Below are positions 9,370-13,454 of a stretch of 13,454 nucleotides of DNA, one piece after another. Positions within the stretch are counted from its first letter, which is position 1, and every line of letters begins with the position of its first letter. Below the pieces are notes generated by a model. The model ran no database searches. It was not told the DNA's origin and worked only from the letters and a program-made list of their open reading frames with translations. The translations under genes and the position numbers were made by a program. Source of the DNA: Malacoplasma sp. (GTDB lineage Bacteria; Bacillota_I; Bacilli_A; Mycoplasmatales; Mycoplasmoidaceae); NCBI GenBank assembly GCA_029050415.1, contig JAIDMU010000243.1, positions 1-13,454 of the forward strand, written 5' to 3'.

Positions 9370-12300
9370 TTATACAGTAGGTGTAGGTTGTGTTTCAGTA
9401 CCTAAAGAATCACTACCACTACTGCTGTTAGATGAAATTGGATTAGTTACTTTTCAATCCAATATCCATTCAACTCCTAAAAATACATAAAGTCTAACAT
9501 CATATGCTTTTATTTTTCCTACACTTGCCAAAATTGAATTCATTATCCTATCTTGTAAATTTGAATCAATTGCTTGTTGAATAACTAAATTACTCAATAT
9601 ATCAAAAGCACCTTCATTATCTGAATTACTTTCTGTTGTATTAACAGATAAAGCATCTAATAAACTGTTACTTGATGATAAATTATATCTGCTTAATTGA
9701 ATTACATATGAAGCAAATTGTAGCAATGGTTGCGATGAATCAGATAATAAACCATTATTATTAGTTTCTGTGAAGTATCCTTCATTTAAAATACCTGCTC
9801 TTTGTGAAAAAACCTTAGTAGAACTTAAACTAGAACTTAAATTAGTAACTGCTGTAATTAATTTATTCTTTTTTTCTTTCAAAGTTATTGTTTTATTTTC
9901 AGCAACTTCTTTTAATTGATTTTGTTTCAATTTAGAAGCTAAATCATTTGCAATATTATTAATACCATCAACTGTTTGAGTATTTTGAATAACTTTAATA
10001 ACAGTTTCTAAGTCAGATCCATAACCATATAAAATTCCAACTAAATCTTTATTATCAAGTGTTGGTGAAGAAAATAATCTATTAGAAACAATTGAATTTA
10101 AACTATTTGAACTATTTTTTTGTAAACCTAAAAAACCAGACATATTATTGCTGATTGAATAATATGCAGGCACTGTGGTTGAATCTTGATATGAAGAATG
10201 AATTCCTATATTTGGATTAGAACTATTAGTTCAAGTAGAATTAATTAATTCTTCTTGATAAGTTATAGTAAGTGGAGCTTTAGTTTGATTAGAATCTTGA
10301 TTAGTTACTTTATAACCACCAATATATGATGAAAAATAACTATTATTAATATTTCTATTAATTGTTTTAGCAGACATTAATGCACTTGCTGAATTATTTT
10401 GATCAGTTGTTTTCTGTAATGCTTTATTTTCAGAATTTTGTCAAGCAACATAAGCATCTTCACCATTACTAATTAATGAAGACATTTGATTTAAAAAGAA
10501 ATCAAAATTATTTTCTACCATAAATTTAGTTGTAGCTACAGTTGTGTATAATTTTAAATAATTTTCAATTGCAGTTGAAGATAAAACTGCATTTTCTGAC
10601 TTTCATAATTTAACTTTATAATTTTGTAAAATTTCATTTAAATCAGTATTATCAGTACTAGTAGTAATTTTAGTATCCCATTTTTTACTTTCTTCATCAC
10701 CTAACTTCAATCATTTAATTTGCACATTATCAAATGAACTATTAAAGAAAAAATTTGATAAAGCATAATTTAAATATTTAGAAATATCTACAGTTTTTGA
10801 ACTATAAGAAACATTTAAAGCACTAAACTTTAAAGTATCAAAATTAAAAAAATCACCAATATATTTTTTTAAATAATTAATTTTGCTTAAATTAGGTAAA
10901 TTGCTTCCTTCATTAGAATAAGCTAATAAAGCAGCATTAACATAACTAGAATTTGAATAAATAAATTGTGAATACTTAAAACCTTCAAAACCTGAATTTA
11001 ATGTTTGCAATTCATTTGCTAAAGCTTGTAAATTTGAATCTAAAATTATTGAACTAGTAAAATTTGATCCATCATAATTTTTTTGTTCATTAGTTTCAGA
11101 AAAAGGATTTAGTGTTGAACTAACTGTTGCAGCAATTTGAAATGAGATATTTTTATTAGAATCATAAGTTTTTGCATCATTATCTGAAAAACTACTATAA
11201 ATTCAAGGTGCTGCTAAACCATTTTCATAAACACTAGTACCATAATTTGCACTATATGTATTTTTTCCATTAATTAATGCTTCATTATATTCATCAACTT
11301 TTTTATAAAAACTAATTTCATGTAAAAAATTATTTATAGCATTTGCAGCATTTTTCTCATTATCAGTTAAATTTAAATCATTAAGATTAAATAAAATGTT
11401 GTCAGTTTTTGTTGATGCATACAAATAAATTAATCAACTAACATTATTTTCATAAAAAGTTTTCAGTTCAGTTTGTAAATTTACATCAAAAGAATAAGAA
11501 GAATCTTTTGCATTTAATGTATTATATAAAGATCTAAATAAAACAATTTGACCAGCTCTTTTCTTTTTTTCACTAGCTGATAAAGTCGAAGTTGCTGTAG
11601 TTGAACCATTAATATAATTATATCCATCAATTGTAATTGCATGAACTCCAGCAGAGTTTCTCAATAACATATAATTAGATAAGTTATTATTTTTTGGGAT
11701 AAAAGAATCAATAACATATAAATCTTTATCTCTTAATTTACTAATATCTCCATTTTGATTAATAACTTTGTTTACATATGATTTATCCAATTTTATTTGA
11801 TATTGATCACCATCACTAAAGATTGAACTAGTAGAAATAAATTCATTTGAAATTGTATCTAATCCAGTTGTAGCATCATTGTTTATTGATATGCTATTTG
11901 ATAAATCTTTTTGAATTTTTGTATCAATATTTGGTATTCCACTATTATTACTTGTAGTTGAAGAATTATTTTTAAAATTAACATCAGTTGTCACATTTGA
12001 ATTTCTTCAAAACAAATAACTTGAAGCAGCAGCAAATTCTATATATAAATCAGAATATATAGAATTATTTTTTGCAAGAATAAAAGTTGAACTGTCATCT
12101 GTATAACTAGTTGGAATGTACAACAAACCATATCCATTTATATCATAACTTGACTTAAATGGAATTTTAGTATTAGAAGCTGTTGTTGTAGAACTAGAAT
12201 CAGTTGGTAATTTAATAGTTGAATCAGTTGCAGAATTAGCTTGATTTATAAAACTTACAAATTTAGAAACTGTACCACTTGTTGAACCTATTGCATCATT

Positions 12301-13314
12301 ACCAAAATATGGATATATATAACTTGCTGCAGCAGCTGATGTAGTTGTTCCACCACTATCACCACCCTCTTCATTATTTCCACTATCATCAGGGTTGGCA
12401 ACATCTTCTTTATATTTTATAACAGTATTATTTTTAGCACTTTGTAAATTAGAACTTGTTGCAATATCAGTTGGAGCAGAAGGATTATTAGTTGATTCAT
12501 CAGGATTTTGCGTAGTAACAGTACTTGATGCATTTGTATATAAAGAACCCAAACCTTGAGGAGGGGTACCATATTTTCAAAGTGACATATCAACAACATA
12601 TGGATTAACAATTTGAACATATTGTTCTCAAACAAATTGCATAAAATCTGCATAAGTTTTGTCTATAACATCATTTGATAATGTTGAAGAATCATTAACA
12701 GTGGGAAAACCAAAAATTAAATTTTGTTTTTCTAAAGCATTATAAACATCTACAACATTAGCATTACTAATGTTTGAAGGATTTACAATTGTTCCATCAT
12801 CTTTTTTATAAGTTAAATAACTTTTATTAAATAAATATGTTTCAAACTGTGCAGTTGCTCAAGAATTTCATTGACTTTGTTTATAAGATTGTTCACTACC
12901 ACCTGAACCATCTAAAACTTCTTGTTGAAATTTTAAAGCCCAGTCATTCTTATATTGTGTTTGATATTTTTTTACTAAATCTTTATAGTTATCTTCTATT
13001 AATTTATTTTGATTAATAAATGAATTTTTAAAATTAATATTTGTTGTTTTACTTAACTTTTCTAGTCATTTAAAAATTAACTGATTAGTAATTTCACTTA
13101 AATAAGCTTTCATTCCAGTATCGCTTTTTAAAGATGAAAAAACATAATCTTTTAAACTAGTATTATTATCAAGAAAAGTACCTGTATCTTTATAAACTGT
13201 TTTGTCAAAAAAATTTGTTTGAGCAGAACAAGATGCTAAAAAAACTGGTAAAATACCAAAAAGTGATATTACAGAAAACTTTCAAATTTTTTTATTCTTT
13301 TTAACTTTTCTCAT
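9370..13314 (-). CDS. Large surface lipoprotein, paralogue C
   Basis: Predicted 1314-aa lipoprotein of unknown function, first gene of the operon. The signal peptide begins MRKVKKNKKIWKF and ends in the lipobox FLASC with Cys29. Blocks shared with A and B, in order: NDWALKFQQEVLD around 123-135; NPYVVDMSLW ending at W246; an acidic Gly-rich linker at about 308-322; PYFG at 335-338; LYVIDSFIP at 532-540; TIDGY near 563; SWLIY with W627; NYGTSVYENGLA at 690-701; KYSQF at 780-784; VAWQNS with W958; GFLGLQ near 1060; GILYGY at 1093-1098; AYDVR at 1270-1274. It carries a Ser/Gly/Thr/Pro-rich tail after the last block that A and B lack. The ATG at 13314 has only a weak Shine-Dalgarno; an in-frame GTG at 13327-13329 would add five residues. 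At least three Trp codons are UGG, the rest UGA. The stop is TAA at 9370-9372. Confidence 0.94.
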
Positions 13315-13322
13315 TTTTTTAA

Positions 13323-13329
13323 CACTCAC
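13323..13329 (-). promoter_or_regulatory. Weak candidate ribosome binding site of lipoprotein gene C
   Basis: GTGAGTG on the minus strand, eight bases before the ATG at 13314, is the only purine-rich stretch nearby with any match to a Shine-Dalgarno, and the match is poor. Its first three bases are an in-frame GTG that could itself be a start. The true initiation site of gene C is therefore uncertain by five codons. Confidence 0.3.
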
Positions 13330-13343
13330 AATTTAAATAACTA

Positions 13344-13352
13344 ATTATAACA
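13344..13352 (-). promoter_or_regulatory. Putative extended -10 promoter of the lipoprotein operon
   Basis: TGTTATAAT on the minus strand is a perfect extended -10 (TGn plus TATAAT). A weak -35 candidate, TTAATC, lies 18 bases upstream at 13368-13373. Transcription would start near 13337, giving a leader of about 20 bases before the ATG of gene C. It is the best promoter-like sequence in the window and precedes the first gene of the operon. Confidence 0.65.
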
Positions 13353-13454
13353 ATTTATTTTAAGCAGGATTAAGATAATTAATAACTAATCTTTTTAATT
13401 TTTATTTTTAAATTTTGTATATTATCATACTACCAAAGTCTTTTTGTTTCACTT
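13353..13454. other. AT-rich intergenic region upstream of the lipoprotein operon
   Basis: Very AT-rich. The part nearest the promoter holds only the weak -35 candidate. The distal end (about 13420-13454) may hold the last codons of a neighbouring minus-strand gene, since short frames run to TAA or TAG there, but too little is present to choose a frame. No convincing hairpin terminator is visible. Confidence 0.5.

Larger units (their letters stand above)
1816..13314 (-). repeat. Tandem array of three diverged paralogous lipoprotein genes
   Basis: Genes C, B and A are head-to-tail copies of one ancestral gene. The same conserved blocks occur in the same order at similar residue positions in all three (for instance LKFQQ at 127, 134 and 132; the YVID block at 533, 470 and 517; the W[QE] tryptophan at 958, 915 and 954 in C, B and A). 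Between blocks the sequences differ strongly and are rich in Ser, Asn and Thr, so the duplication is not recent. Gaps of 23 and 28 bases hold little besides ribosome binding sites, and no promoter or terminator is seen in them, so they are most simply one operon. Confidence 0.9.

Noticed and set aside
12417..12653. Minus-strand open frame rich in Leu, Ile and Gln
   Set aside because: Out of frame within gene C, whose true frame is open here and matches A and B.
13368..13391. Possible inverted repeat (GATTA ... TAATC) near the -35 region
   Set aside because: Only the outer five base pairs match; the interior has no symmetry, so it is expected by chance in such AT-rich DNA.
13420..13454. Possible 3' end of another gene upstream of the operon
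   Set aside because: All three minus-strand frames run open for a few codons before a stop, but the stretch is too short to pick one or detect homology.

Overview
The window comes from a mollicute (Mycoplasma or a close relative) that reads UGA as tryptophan. The DNA is strongly AT-rich. With UGA read as Trp, what looks like a string of short minus-strand ORFs joins into four long, uninterrupted genes; I checked the joining stretches codon by codon and found no TAA or TAG. Most Trp codons are UGA. Everything supported is on the minus strand, so transcription runs from high to low coordinates.

Layout in order of transcription: a leader with an extended -10 promoter (about 13315-13391); three very large tandem lipoprotein genes, C (9370-13314, 1314 aa), B (5696-9346, 1216 aa) and A (1816-5667, 1283 aa), separated by only 23 and 28 bases; a rho-independent terminator just past gene A (1745-1789); a short promoter region; and a complete 542-aa amino-acid permease of the APC superfamily (6-1634).

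The three lipoproteins are diverged paralogues. Each begins with a Lys-rich type II signal peptide ending in a lipobox cysteine. They share the same ordered series of conserved blocks from end to end (LKFQQ..LD..GG; NP[YF]V; PYF; YVID.FI followed by [ILA]DG; NYG....NGLA; KYSQ; W[QE].S; G.LY; YD[VI]R). They look like secreted, membrane-anchored surface proteins made from one operon. Size and tandem lipoprotein arrangement recall the large uncharacterised lipoproteins of other mycoplasmas (for example the MG307/MG309 type, DUF3713), but that link is from memory and untested. Function is unknown. The permease has its own promoter signals and appears to be a separate transcription unit.

No tRNA, rRNA, CRISPR array, insertion sequence or tandem short-repeat switch was seen. 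No gene-free stretch exceeds 300 bases; the longest are 1635-1815 and 13315-13454.
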